Positions 34,796-44,800 of a DNA stretch of 64,000 nucleotides are shown here, piece by piece. The translations under genes were made by a program, and so were the position numbers. The DNA comes from Variovorax sp. J22G73. GTDB lineage: Bacteria; Pseudomonadota; Gammaproteobacteria; Burkholderiales; Burkholderiaceae_C. The notes below the pieces were generated by a model. That model saw only the letters and a program-made list of their open reading frames with translations, ran no database searches and had not been told where the DNA came from. Numbering within the stretch: position 1 is the stretch's first letter; every line of letters starts with the position of its first letter. The DNA lies in assembly GCF_030317035.1 (NCBI RefSeq), contig NZ_JASZYK010000002.1, positions 62,001-126,000 of the forward strand, read 5' to 3'.

Positions 34796-35946
34796 GCGCC
34801 GGCCCCCGTGCGCGCGGCTTGCGCGTCGAGGATGCGCGCCAGCGTCAGCAGCGCGTCGCGTGCCAGCTCGGCGTCGGCATCGCCTTGCTGCGCGCGCAGG
34901 TCTTGCAGCGCCTCGCCCACGAAACCGTCGGCGTGCAGCGCCTGGATGTCTTCTTCCGTCGGCTCCAGCCGCAGCGCTTCGCCGTCCCACACCAGCGCGC
35001 GGGCGCGGGCGCGTGCCGCATCGAGCGCGGCGACGAGCTTGTTGTGCCCGCCCAGGTCGCAGGAGCCGACCGCGCGCAGTTGCAGCACGTCGTGGCCCCC
35101 GACCTGTTCCAGCTTTTCCACCAGTTCGTCGATGTCCGATGCCACCGCGAGCCGGGGTTCCAGCTGCTGCCAGGTGAACTGGCCCGTGCGGACCGGTTCC
35201 ACCTCGGGCACCGCGCCGGCGCCCGCGATCGACACCAGCAGCGCCTGCCCCGAATCGTTGGCGCGAAAGCGGTCGGTCTCGGGCGTGCCGGCGTACCAGG
35301 TGCGCTCGTCGATCTGCCGGGTGCCGTGCCAGTCGCCCAGCGCCAGGTAGTCGAGACCGGCCTCCCCTGCCCGGCCCGCGGCAATCGGGTTGGCCGAGTC
35401 GATGTCGTCCGAAAGAATGCCCTGCACGCAGCCGTGCGCCAGGCCGATGCGCGGCAAGGCGTTGCCGTCGGGTGTGTTGCCCTCGGAAGCACCTTCGTTC
35501 GGCGCGGTGACGAACCAGTCGGTGAGGTCGCCATAGGTGTGGCGCTGCGTGAGCGGCGCGGGCAGCAGCACGAACTTGCCGGCCACGGTGTGCGGCCTGG
35601 GCTCCAGGCAGCACACCACGTTGGCGGGCACGGCGCCCAGCCTTTGCGCCCGGCTCCACACCGATTCGCTCAGCGCCGAATCGTGGTTGCCCGGAATCAG
35701 CAGCCACGGGCCGCTGAAGCCCTGCATGGCGTTGAACATGCGCCGGATGGTCTTGTCGGACACGGTCTGCAGGTCGAACACATCGCCCGCGACCAGCACG
35801 GCGTCGACATGTCGTTCGGCCGCGATGCCGGCCAGCCGCTCGACCACCTTGAAGCGCGCCTCGAACAGCGCCGCGGCGTCGTCGGGCTCGAACTGCGAGA
35901 ACACGCGGCCTGTTTGCCAGTCCGCGGTATGGAGCAAAGAAATCAT
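34792..35946 (-). CDS. Metallophosphoesterase nuclease, SbcD/Mre11/YhaO-type
   Basis: A 384-residue nuclease. Phosphoesterase motifs: I HTADWQTGR, II GDVFDLQ, III GNHD (PGNHDSALS), IV HGCVQG, V GDWHGTRQ. Motif I has Gln where SbcD has His (DxH), a variant I associate with a subgroup of bacterial Mre11-like proteins. A C-terminal capping/interaction region follows from about 240. Partner of the ATPase, whose start overlaps its stop. Confidence 0.9.
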   Translation of the reverse strand: MISLLHTADWQTGRVFSQFEPDDAAALFEARFKVVERLAGIAAERHVDAVLVAGDVFDLQTVSDKTIRRMFNAMQGFSGPWLLIPGNHDSALSESVWSRAQRLGAVPANVVCCLEPRPHTVAGKFVLLPAPLTQRHTYGDLTDWFVTAPNEGASEGNTPDGNALPRIGLAHGCVQGILSDDIDSANPIAAGRAGEAGLDYLALGDWHGTRQIDERTWYAGTPETDRFRANDSGQALLVSIAGAGAVPEVEPVRTGQFTWQQLEPRLAVASDIDELVEKLEQVGGHDVLQLRAVGSCDLGGHNKLVAALDAARARARALVWDGEALRLEPTEEDIQALHADGFVGEALQDLRAQQGDADAELARDALLTLARILDAQAARTGAGA

Positions 35947-36075
35947 GCGTGGCCCTCCCTTTGCCTCTCGCGTCTTCTCAAAACAGCGAGCATCTTAGAG
36001 GGCAAGGAGAACGACTTTGCCGGACGACCCTGAGGAAATGACGCGAGCAGGCCGCGCCAAGAGACCGCGAAAGCC

Positions 36076-36258
36076 TCAGGTGCGCGGCGCGGCGCCCGAA
36101 GCGCACTCCTGCACCAGCGCGGCCGACTGCGTGACCTGCTCGGCGATCTGGTCCCTCATGCGCTGTGCGTCGCGGCCGGCCGGCCCCTGCAGCAGCCAAA
36201 GCGCCATGACTGCCAGGGCGAAGCCGCCGATGACGAACATCCAGTGCGTGAGTTCCAT
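36076..36258 (-). CDS. Small single-pass membrane protein, unknown
   Basis: A 60-residue protein with one membrane helix (HWMFVIGGFALAVMALWLLQG, residues 5-25) and a charged, helical cytoplasmic tail that ends in a Cys-containing segment. AAGGGG lies 5 bases before the ATG. No family recognised. It lies between the NlpD-like gene and the nuclease gene on the same strand. Confidence 0.6.
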   Translation of the reverse strand: MELTHWMFVIGGFALAVMALWLLQGPAGRDAQRMRDQIAEQVTQSAALVQECASGAAPRT

Positions 36259-36377
36259 GTAGGCCCCTTCTGACAGAGTGAGGGCCGGAGTCTGCGCATT
36301 TCGCGGGCTGCGCGGTATCACCAATTCGGGGGATGCCTTTCGTGGGATGCGATGAATGCCACCGAGGGGCCGCGTGC

Positions 36378-37217
36378 TCAGCGTGCAGTCAGGTACTGCC
36401 TCGGATCCACGGCGTTGCCGCGGTAGCGGATCTCGAAGTGCAGCTTGGCCTTGTCGCCCTCGCCGCCGCCGATGTCGGCGATCTTCTGGCCGCGCTCCAC
36501 GCGCTGCCCCTGCTTGACCAGCACCGTGCGCAGGTTGGTGTAGACCGACATGTACGCGCCGCCGTGGTCCACCATGACCACGCTGCCGTAGCCACGCAGC
36601 ATCTCGGTGACCGCGACCTTGCCGGCGCCCATGGACACCACCGGGTCGCCGGGGTTGGCGGCAATGTCGATGCCCTTGTTGCTCGAGCCGTTGAAGCCCG
36701 CAATCACCTGCCCCGGCGCGGGCCAGCCCCAGTCGCTGCGGCGCGACGCGGGCGGTATCACCGTTTCGGGCTCGCGCGGGCGCGGTGGCCGGGCGCGATC
36801 GGCGCCAGCGCTGCGGGTCGGCGGCGAAGCCTCTGGCGAAGAGCCCGACGTGCCTGACGACTGAGCAGGCCCCGCGGCTGCGCCGCCCGGCGGCACCACG
36901 CGCAGCACCTGCCCTGCTTCCAGCTTGTCGGGGTCCTGCAGGTTGCTCCAGCGGGCGATGTCGCCGGCGGAGCGGCCGGTCCTGGAGGCGATGCGGTACA
37001 GCGTGTCGCCGGGCTGCACCACGTACTCGCCGGGGCCCGCCACCGGGGCCTTGGGCGAGGTGGAGCAAGCCGCCAGGGTCAATGCCGCGACCAGCGCGAG
37101 GGCTGCGCGCCAGTGGCTGCGCGTGTTCGCTGTCTTGCGTGTCTGGCTTGCGTGGCTTGCGTGGCTTGCCTGGCTTGCCTTGTAGGGATGGGGGATGCCT
37201 GCTGCTGTCACAACCAC
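36378..37217 (-). CDS. NlpD-like LysM/M23 lipoprotein (amidase activator)
   Basis: About 279 residues. The lipobox TLAACSTS lies unusually late (Cys near residue 51), followed by a LysM domain (YVVQPGDTLYRIASRTGRS), a Pro/Ser/Thr linker and a LytM/M23 domain. In the last, the first metal His is replaced (NKGIDIAA) and the middle His is lost (VYTNLR), while LHFEIRYRG is kept. This is the pattern of NlpD, which is not a peptidase but activates the amidase AmiC at the septum. The ATG at 37217 precedes about 28 residues encoded in part by tandem repeats before the signal sequence; GTG codons at 37214 and 37211 are alternatives. Confidence 0.85.
   Translation of the reverse strand: MVVTAAGIPHPYKASQASHASHASQTRKTANTRSHWRAALALVAALTLAACSTSPKAPVAGPGEYVVQPGDTLYRIASRTGRSAGDIARWSNLQDPDKLEAGQVLRVVPPGGAAAGPAQSSGTSGSSPEASPPTRSAGADRARPPRPREPETVIPPASRRSDWGWPAPGQVIAGFNGSSNKGIDIAANPGDPVVSMGAGKVAVTEMLRGYGSVVMVDHGGAYMSVYTNLRTVLVKQGQRVERGQKIADIGGGEGDKAKLHFEIRYRGNAVDPRQYLTAR
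37144..37179. repeat. Four tandem 9-base repeats
   Basis: TGGCTTGCG, TGGCTTGCG, TGGCTTGCC, TGGCTTGCC in direct succession. On the minus strand they encode Ser/Gln-Ala-Ser/His triplets ahead of the signal peptide of the NlpD-like lipoprotein. Being a multiple of three, slippage would change length but keep the frame. If translation starts further in, the repeat is leader DNA. Confidence 0.85.
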
Positions 37218-37247
37218 TGATGGAGTCCTTCCTGGATGACCTGGAGA

Positions 37248-37270
37248 GCGCGCCCCGCAAGGGGGCGCGC
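37248..37270. other. GC-rich hairpin between methyltransferase and lipoprotein genes
   Basis: GCGCGCCCC-(GCAAG)-GGGGCGCGC, a perfect 9-base stem with a 5-base loop. No T-run follows, so it may be a pause or a transcript-stabilising hairpin rather than an intrinsic terminator. Confidence 0.5.
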
Positions 37271-37361
37271 GTTCGAAGAATCCGGGGAGGCTACCAGCAG
37301 TCGCGGGCCGTCAAGCGCTCGAGCCCAGTCCAGCCCAGCGCTCGGCCAGGCAAACAGGTGT

Positions 37362-38303
37362 TCACGCCATCTCGTGCGCGCCGACCGTGCTCCCGGCATG
37401 GGCGGGCCGCGTCATGCGCATGCCGGCGGGCAGCCGTTCTTCACCGCCCTTCTTCGCGATGCACATCAGCGACAGCGCGCTCGCCGACGCGCCCGGGTCG
37501 CGGCCCGACAGCGCATTGCCCATGCGGTACTTCCAGTGCGCGGGGCCGACCTGCCCCTGGAGCGCATCGGCGCCGATCTGGTGGTTGTGCGCATGCACGC
37601 GCACGTCGAAGCCCAGCGGCGCCAGCGTCGAGGTGAAGAACTCGCGCGTCACGCCGTCGCCGGGCCGGTGATGGATCTCGGTGCGCAGCCCCCACGACTG
37701 CTGGCTGCCGGTCTTGTGGAAGCCGTGGCGCGTCACGCGGTACACCCACAGCCGCGCGTCCCACATGAACTTGGCCAGCCCCTTGTAGTCCCAGGCGGTC
37801 AGTTGCGGGTCGTGGTCGGTGATGAGCAGGCCCCCGGGCTTCACCAGCCGCGCGCCCTCGCGCAGCACCGCGTGCATGTCGTCGCAGTGGTGCAGCGACG
37901 CATTGATGACCACGATGTCGGCCACCTCCGAGCGAAACGGCGTGTGCGCCGCATCGGCCAGCACCGCCGTGTAGCCCTGTCGCGCCGCCAATTCCAGTGA
38001 GCCCGCCGCCACATCCACCCCCACCAGCAGCCTGGGCTTGCCGCCCAGGGTGGCGAACACGTTGCCGGGCCCGCACCCCAGGTCAATCACGGTCTTGCCC
38101 GTCCAGTCGCCGCCGGCGGCGAGCCAGCGGCTCCTGAAGTGCGCGTCGCGGTGACAAAAGTCCAGATACTCCTGCGCCCATCCCGCATTGCCGAAATAAG
38201 TGGCATTGGCGCGCAGGCCTTCCGAATTATTCGGTATATGCCATTCGCAATAGAGATCGCGGCTTTGAAGCACTACGCCGGGTAATAGGATGTCGCTGAG
38301 CAT
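37362..38303 (-). CDS. Class I SAM-dependent methyltransferase
   Basis: A 313-residue methyltransferase. Motif I is VIDLGCGPGN (about residue 76-85), followed by VGVDVAAGSLELA (motif post-I), NASLHHCDD (motif II region) and LREGARLVKPGGLL (motif III). No substrate family could be assigned. The ATG at 38303 has GGAGGG six bases upstream, so I prefer it to the frame start at 38333. It is divergent from the NRPS-PKS genes across a 557-base control region and may tailor their product; this is inference. Confidence 0.85.
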   Translation of the reverse strand: MLSDILLPGVVLQSRDLYCEWHIPNNSEGLRANATYFGNAGWAQEYLDFCHRDAHFRSRWLAAGGDWTGKTVIDLGCGPGNVFATLGGKPRLLVGVDVAAGSLELAARQGYTAVLADAAHTPFRSEVADIVVINASLHHCDDMHAVLREGARLVKPGGLLITDHDPQLTAWDYKGLAKFMWDARLWVYRVTRHGFHKTGSQQSWGLRTEIHHRPGDGVTREFFTSTLAPLGFDVRVHAHNHQIGADALQGQVGPAHWKYRMGNALSGRDPGASASALSLMCIAKKGGEERLPAGMRMTRPAHAGSTVGAHEMA

Positions 38304-38449
38304 GTCGGACCCTCCAATGAATTGGATCTGCAAAGTTGCAGGCGCACCTGAAGTTTTTGTGCTTTTCCGGTTTTGTACAGCGATTTTTTATCCGGTTACA
38401 GACTTGGCAATTCAATAACAGCACGAATTCGGGGCGATGTTTCATTTTG

Positions 38450-38464
38450 CGGGCACCGTGCCCG
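38450..38464. promoter_or_regulatory. Palindrome CGGGCAC-C-GTGCCCG, possible operator
   Basis: Perfect 7-base arms around one base. The one-base centre rules out a stable RNA hairpin, so protein binding is the more natural reading. No regulator gene lies next to it in the window. Confidence 0.35.
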
Positions 38465-38795
38465 TGCGTTTTTCGCATGACTCCCCTGTGACGCGCATGC
38501 ACCAACACCGTTATGCATGCAAACCATCGGGCACCCCCCTCTCACCCGGTATTCCCCCCTGCGTCTGCCCATGAGTACCCCGCCTCGGTAGACCCGTTTC
38601 GGCCCAAAAACGAAGCTGAGCACTCACTCGCTTTCTTCAAACCACGCATCAGTTACCTTGTACTGGACAGTTCGGGTAGTACGTTTTCGAAATAACCTTG
38701 TCTGGATGTAACGTAGCCCAAAAGACCACACATTGGCCGAAGCAAAACTCCTAGGATCGGGTCAGGAAAAACACCAACAACAGATCCACAGGGCC

Positions 38796-38828
38796 AATTG
38801 AACGGGCGCTATTTTCGCTCATTCAATT
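38796..38828. promoter_or_regulatory. AATTGAA-N19-TTCAATT dyad upstream of the NRPS-PKS gene
   Basis: Perfect 7-base A/T-rich arms, 33 bases before the ATG at 38861. The same bases can be read as TTGAAC-N18-TTCAAT, similar to a sigma-70 promoter with a poor spacer. It could be operator, promoter or a leader hairpin. Confidence 0.4.
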
Positions 38829-38860
38829 AATTCCATCGTATTTCTTCGCCGGGTAATTAC

Positions 38861-41800
38861 ATGGAAATTCAAACTGTTTCGACAGTGCACAAAGAGGCTC
38901 CAGACCTGCTTCTGGCAGACCTCTTTGCAATGCGCATCGACCCGGCAGCCTCCCCCGCGCGCCACGCGGTTTCCCTGGCGCTCGAACCCCTGCTGGCCAC
39001 CGGGCTGCTGCCCGACACCCTGTTCGCCGGTGCCTGGCTGCTGCTGCAGTCGCGCTGGCTCGGCGGCCTCTGGCCCGTGCTGCACGAGGCCGGCCGCGCC
39101 CACCGCGTGTCGACCACCGCCGCCTACGACGCCACTCGCGCCGCGGGCGACTGGCTGGCGGAGCTGGACGCGGCGCGCCGTGCCGCCCTGCCCTCCGCTG
39201 GCGAACACGACGCACGCCCGGTTGCTTCGCTCTGGCTGCGGGACGACATCGGCGCTGCATATACAGAGACAAAGCACGCAGGCCAGGCCGCACCGCTGCA
39301 CCTGGGCTACGACGCCGCTCGCGCCTGCCTTCATATAGATGCGGCCGCCAGCCTGATGGACGCCGCCGCGGCCAACGCCCTGCTCGCCGCGCTGGCCGAC
39401 ACCGCCGCCGACCTGCTGGCGCGCCCCGACGCACCGCTGGGCGACATCCGCACGCTGCCGCGCGACCATGGCCAACAGCAGGTCGCCACCTGGAACACCG
39501 CGGTCTCACCGCTGGACCGTTCGCTCACCGTGCCAGGCGTGTTCGCCCGCCAGGCGCAAGCCACGCCCGATGCCATCGCCCTCGCCGAAGGTGACGCACG
39601 CATGAGCTACGCCGAGCTGGCCGCCCGGTCCGACGAGCTCGCCCACCGCCTGCAGCGCCTGGGCGTGCGCGCCGGCGACGCGGTGGGCATGCTGCTCGAC
39701 CGCTCGATGGCCGCCATCGTCGCGCAGCTGGGCATCCTGAAGGCCGGCGCCGCCTACGTGCCGGTGCCCACCGATTTCCCGGCCGAGCGCATCGCCTACA
39801 TGCTGGGCGAGGCTCGCGCGCACCACGTGCTGACCACGCAGGCGCATCACCACCTGGTGTCCACCGCACGCGGCGAACACGCCATTCTTCTGCTCGACGA
39901 GTACGCGGACAAGGCAGACCGCAGCGCTTGGAATTCCCCGGCCATCGACGGCGAATCGGTTGCGTACGTGATGTACACCTCGGGTTCGACGGGCACGCCC
40001 AAGGGCATCGAGATCGGTCACCGCGCCATCCTGCGGCTGGTGGTCGGCGTGGACTACGTCGCGCTGGCCCCGGGCCGCGCGATGCTGCATGCCGCGCCCC
40101 TGGGCTTCGACGCCGCCACGCTCGAGGTGTGGGGCCCGCTGCTCAACGGCGGCTGCTGCGTGGTGCATGAAGAACGCGTGCCCACCGGCCCCGGCCTGGC
40201 GCGCACCATCGCGCGGCACGACGTGCACACCGCCTGGCTCACCGCCGCGCTGTTCAACGCCGTGGTCGACGACGACCCGGCCCACCTGGCCGGCCTGCGC
40301 CACCTGTTCACCGGCGGCGAAGCGCTGTCGGTGCCGCACGTGCGCCGCGCCCAGGCCGCGCTGCCCGGCCTGGCGCTGAGCAACGGCTACGGCCCGACCG
40401 AGTGCACCACCTTCGCAGCCACGCACCGCATTCCCTCTCCCCTGCCGGACGACCTGCGCTCCGTGCCGCTGGGCCGCCCCATCAAGGACACCGTGCTGCG
40501 CGTGCTGAGCCCGTCGATGGCGCTGCTGCCCACCGGCTTCATCGGCGAGCTGTGCATCGGCGGCCACGGCCTGGCGCGCGGCTACCTGCGCCAGCCCGAA
40601 CTCAGCGCCGAGCGCTTCGTGGCCGACCCGTTCGGCGGCGCGGACGATCGTCTCTACCGCACCGGCGACCTCGCGCGCTGGCTGCCCGACGGCACGCTCG
40701 AGTTCATCGGCCGGCGCGACGGCCAGGTCAAGATCCACGGCCACCGCATCGAGACCGGCGAAGTCGAGGCCGCCGTGCTGAGCCACCCCGCCATCCAGTC
40801 GTGCGCCGTGGTCGCGCGGCCCGACGGCAGCGGGCAGCTGCGGCTGGTTGCCTACCTCGTCGCACGCCCGGGCGCGCAGCAGGTGGCGTGGGACGCCCTG
40901 CGCGCGCACCTTGCAGCCCGCCTGCCCGCCGCCCTGGTGCCCACGGCCCAGGTGTGGCTCGCGCAGCTGCCCGTCACGCCCAACGGCAAGCTCGACCGCA
41001 AGGCGCTGCCGGAGCCCGCGAACGAGCGTCCCGACCTCGCGCAGCCTTTCGAAGAAGCGCAAGACGCCGTCGAGCAGCAGGTGTGCGAGGCCTTCGCGCG
41101 CGCCCTGCGCATCGACAAGGTCGGGCGCAACGACAACTTCTTCGACCTCGGCGGCGACTCGCTGCTGGTGCTGCAGGTGCTGGGCGACCTGCAGCGCGGC
41201 AGCAGCATGGCGCTGTCGACCAATCTTTTCTTCCGCAATCCCACGCCAAAAGCAATGGGTGCGCGGATGCAGGTGGCGGGCGACCCGTCCGCCACGGCCG
41301 CTGCGGTCGGCTCCCAAGCACGCCCGACCGCGGCGGCCCTTTTTGACAAGGCAGCGGCCGGGCCGGGCGCCGGGCTCGACGACGCCGTCGCGCTGGTGGG
41401 CACCGCCGGCCGCTTTCCCGGCGCCGCCGACGTGGAACAGTTCTGGGCCAACTTGGTGGCGGGCCGCGACACCATCAGCTTCTTCGACGACGCCACGCTG
41501 GACGCGGGCGTGAGCCAGGCGCTGCGCGACGACCCGCTGTACGTGCGCGCACGCGGCGTGATCGACGGCATCGAAGACTTCGACGCCGCTTTCTTCGGCA
41601 TCAGCCCGAAAGAAGCGCAGCTGATGGACCCGCAGCAGCGCGTGTTCCTGGAGATCTGCTGGGAGTGCCTGGAGCGCGCCGGCTACGTGCCCGACGCCGC
41701 CCCCGGCCCGGTGGGCGTGTACGGCGGCATGTACAACGCCAGCTACTTCCAGCGCCATGTGTCCACCCGGCCCGACCTGGTGGAGAACGTGGGCGAGTTC

Positions 41801-44800
41801 CAGGTGATGCTGGCCAACGAGAAGGACTACATCACCACCCGCGTGGCCAACCGGCTCAACCTGACCGGCCCGGCCGTCAGCGTGCACACCGCCTGCTCGA
41901 CCTCGCTGGTGGCCGTGGCCAACGCCTTCCATGCGCTGCGCACGGGCCAGTGCTACATGGCACTGGCCGGCGGTGCGTCGGTGACCTGCCCGCCGCGCAG
42001 CGGCTACCTCTACAACGAGGGCTCCATGCTCTCGCCCGACGGCCGCACGCGCAGCTTCGACGCGCAGGCCCAGGGCACCGTGTTCAGCGACGGCGCGGCC
42101 GTGGTGCTGCTCAAGCGCCTGGCCGACGCGCAGGCCGACGGCGACACCATCTACGCCGTGCTGCGCAGCGCCGCGGTGAACAACGACGGCGGCGCCAAGG
42201 CGAGCTTCACCGCGCCCAGCGTCGACGGCCAGGCCGCGGTGATTCGCGCCGCGCTGGCCGCCGCCGACATCGACGCGCGCAGCATCTCGTACGTGGAGGC
42301 GCACGGCACCGCCACGCCGATGGGCGACCCCATCGAGGTCGAGGCGCTGGCCGTGGCCTACGCGGAGCACACCGACGCGCTCGACTTCTGCACGCTGGGC
42401 TCGCTCAAGAGCAACGTCGGCCACATGGTCACGGCGGCCGGCGCGGCCGGCCTCATCAAGACCGCGCTGGCGCTGCACCACGAAGTGATTCCGCCGACGG
42501 TGCACTTCAACGCGCCGAACCCGGTGATCGACTTCGCGCGCACGCCCTTCCACGTGAGCAGCCAGCTGCAGCCATGGCCGCGCGCCGACCTGCCGCGCCG
42601 CGCGGGCGTCAGCTCTTTCGGCGTGGGCGGCACCAACGCGCACGTCATCGTCGAAGAAGCGCCGCCGCGCGCGGCCTCGCCGGTTGCCACGGGCGACCAG
42701 CTGCTGTCGCTGTCGGCGCGCTCGGAAGCCGCGCTCGCCGTCGCCACCGAGCAGCTCGCCGCGCACCTCGAAGCAACGCCCGGCCTGCCGCTGGCCGATG
42801 TCGCCTACACGCTCGCCGTGGGCCGCAAGGCGCACGCCTTCCGCCGCGTGGTGGTCGCCGGCGACACGGCCAGCGCCGTGGCCGCCCTGCGCGCCGCCGA
42901 TTCGCCGTGGCGCGCCAGCTCGCGCACCGCGGCTCGCGCACCCCAGCTGGTGCTGATGTTCCCCGGCCAGGGCGCGCAGTACGCCGGCATGGGCAAGCAG
43001 CTGCACGCCGCCGACCCGGTGTTCGCCGCCGCCTTCGACGACTGCATGAACGCCTTCGAAGGCGCGGTCGATTTCGACCTGCGCGCGCGCATGTTCTCCG
43101 ACGACCCGCAGTCGCTGGCGCCCACCGCAGCCACGCAGCCGGCGCTGTTCGCGCTCGAGTACGCGCTGGCGCGGCGCGTGCTGTCGCTGGGTGCGAAGCC
43201 GCAGGCGCTCATCGGCCACAGCGTGGGCGAGTTCGTCGCGGCCGTGCTGGCCGGCGTGATGCGCCTGGAAGACGCCGCGCAGCTCGTCGCCCGGCGTGGC
43301 GCGCTCATGCAGGCACAGCCGCCTGGCGCCATGCTGTCGGTGCGCCTGGGCGCGGCCGAGCTGCAAGGCCGGCTGGGCCCGCAGCTGTCGCTCGCCGCGG
43401 AAAACGGTCCCACCGCCTGCGTGGCTGCCGGCCCCTTCGAGGCCATTGCGGCGCTGCAGGCCGCGCTCGAAGCCGACGGCATTCCCAGCCGCGCGCTGCA
43501 GACCTCGCACGCCTTCCACTCGGCCATGATGGACGCGGCCGTCGCGCCCTTCGAGGCGCTGGTGAACGGCGTGGCGCTGCACGCGCCGCACACGCCCATC
43601 TTCTCGACCATGACCGGCCGCCTGCTCGAAGCAGCCGAAGCCACCAGCGCCACCTACTGGGCGCAGCACCTGCGCGGCACGGTGCATTTCTCGCCCGCGG
43701 TGCGCAGCGCCATGGCGCAGCTGGCCAACCCGCTCTTCGTGGAAGCCGGCCCGCGCAACATGCTCGCCACGCTGGTGCGCCAGCACGGCGCCACCGGCGT
43801 GGTGTCGCTGCTGCAGGGCGAGCCGGCCGGCGAGGCCCGCGCCCTGCACCTGTCGCTCGGGCGCCTGTGGACCCTCGGCGCCGACGTCGCCTTGCCGCGC
43901 CTGTGCGCGCGGCCTGGCGCGCAGCGCGTGCAACTGCCGACCACGCCGTTCGAGCGCAAGCGCTTCTGGGTCGATATCGCGGCCGTGCCGGCCGCAGCGG
44001 CTGTTGATGCGGCCGCGTCAGCCGCCATGGCTGACGTGGCTGTTCCCGCCGCCCCCTCTTTCACCGCGAGCGCGCCCGCCGCCGCCGCGCTCGCCGTTCC
44101 CGCTTCCCCCGCCTCTTCCGTTCCACCTACCCCATTGGAGCCGATCGTGACCGCTGCCACGCCTTCGCCACTTCCTCCTCCCGCTTCTTCCCTGGACGCG
44201 CGCCTTCGCACGCTGTTCGAGGACATCTCCGGCCTCGACATGGCGCAAGCCGAGGGGCATGCCGCCTTCGGCGAACTGGGGCTGGACTCGCTCACGCTCA
44301 CCCAGGCCGCCACGCAGATCAAGAAGCACTTCAAGGTCGCCCTCAGCTTTCGCCAGCTGATGGAGAACTACCGCAGCTTCGATGCGCTCTCGGCCTTCCT
44401 GCGCGCCAGCCTGCCGGCCGAAGCTGCCGCAGCGGCGGCTCCCACTGTCGCTGCCGTGGCCGCGCCCGCCGCCCCGGCGCCAGTGGCCGCGCCCTCCGCC
44501 GTCGCGGTGCCGCAAGTCGCGCCGATGCAGCAGATGGCCATGCCCACATACGTGCCCATGCCCATGCAAGCCGGCATCGCGGGCGGCGCTCCGCTGAACC
44601 AGCTGATTTCGCAGCAGATGGAATTGATGCGCCAGCAGCTCGCGCTGCTGTCGGGCACCGCCCAGGCCGCGCCGATGATGACCTTGCAGCAGGTGCAGGC
44701 CGAGCCCGCGCCACAACCTGTGATGCAACCCGTGGTGCCGGCCGCGGCCGCCGCCGTGGCACCGGCCGCGTCCATCGAAGACGCCCAGCCCGCGGCGGGC

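Larger units (their letters stand above)
38304..38860. other. 557-base intergenic control region before the NRPS-PKS genes
   Basis: No gene supported. The base composition is visibly A/T-richer than the flanking genes. It must hold the promoters for the methyltransferase (leftward) and for the biosynthetic-EPS operon (rightward). Palindromes at 38450-38464 and 38796-38828 are listed separately. GCATGC occurs at 38495 and 38515, and GTACT-N13-AGTAC at 38660-38682. A short open frame at 38513-38695 has no start signal and no protein-like composition. Confidence 0.7.

Noticed and set aside
38513..38695. 60-codon plus-strand frame in the intergenic control region
   Set aside because: No ribosome-binding site, no recognisable composition, and the surrounding DNA is A/T-richer than the coding DNA here.
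39506..43933. 1475-codon open frame on the minus strand
   Set aside because: It is antisense to the NRPS-PKS gene, has the His/Arg/Ala/Gly-rich composition of GC-rich shadow frames and no domain. The plus strand holds clear A, KS and AT motifs.
44435..44800. Ala/Pro/Met-rich stretch of the NRPS-PKS as an extra domain
   Set aside because: Low complexity and no motif; most likely a flexible linker between the second carrier domain and the aminotransferase.
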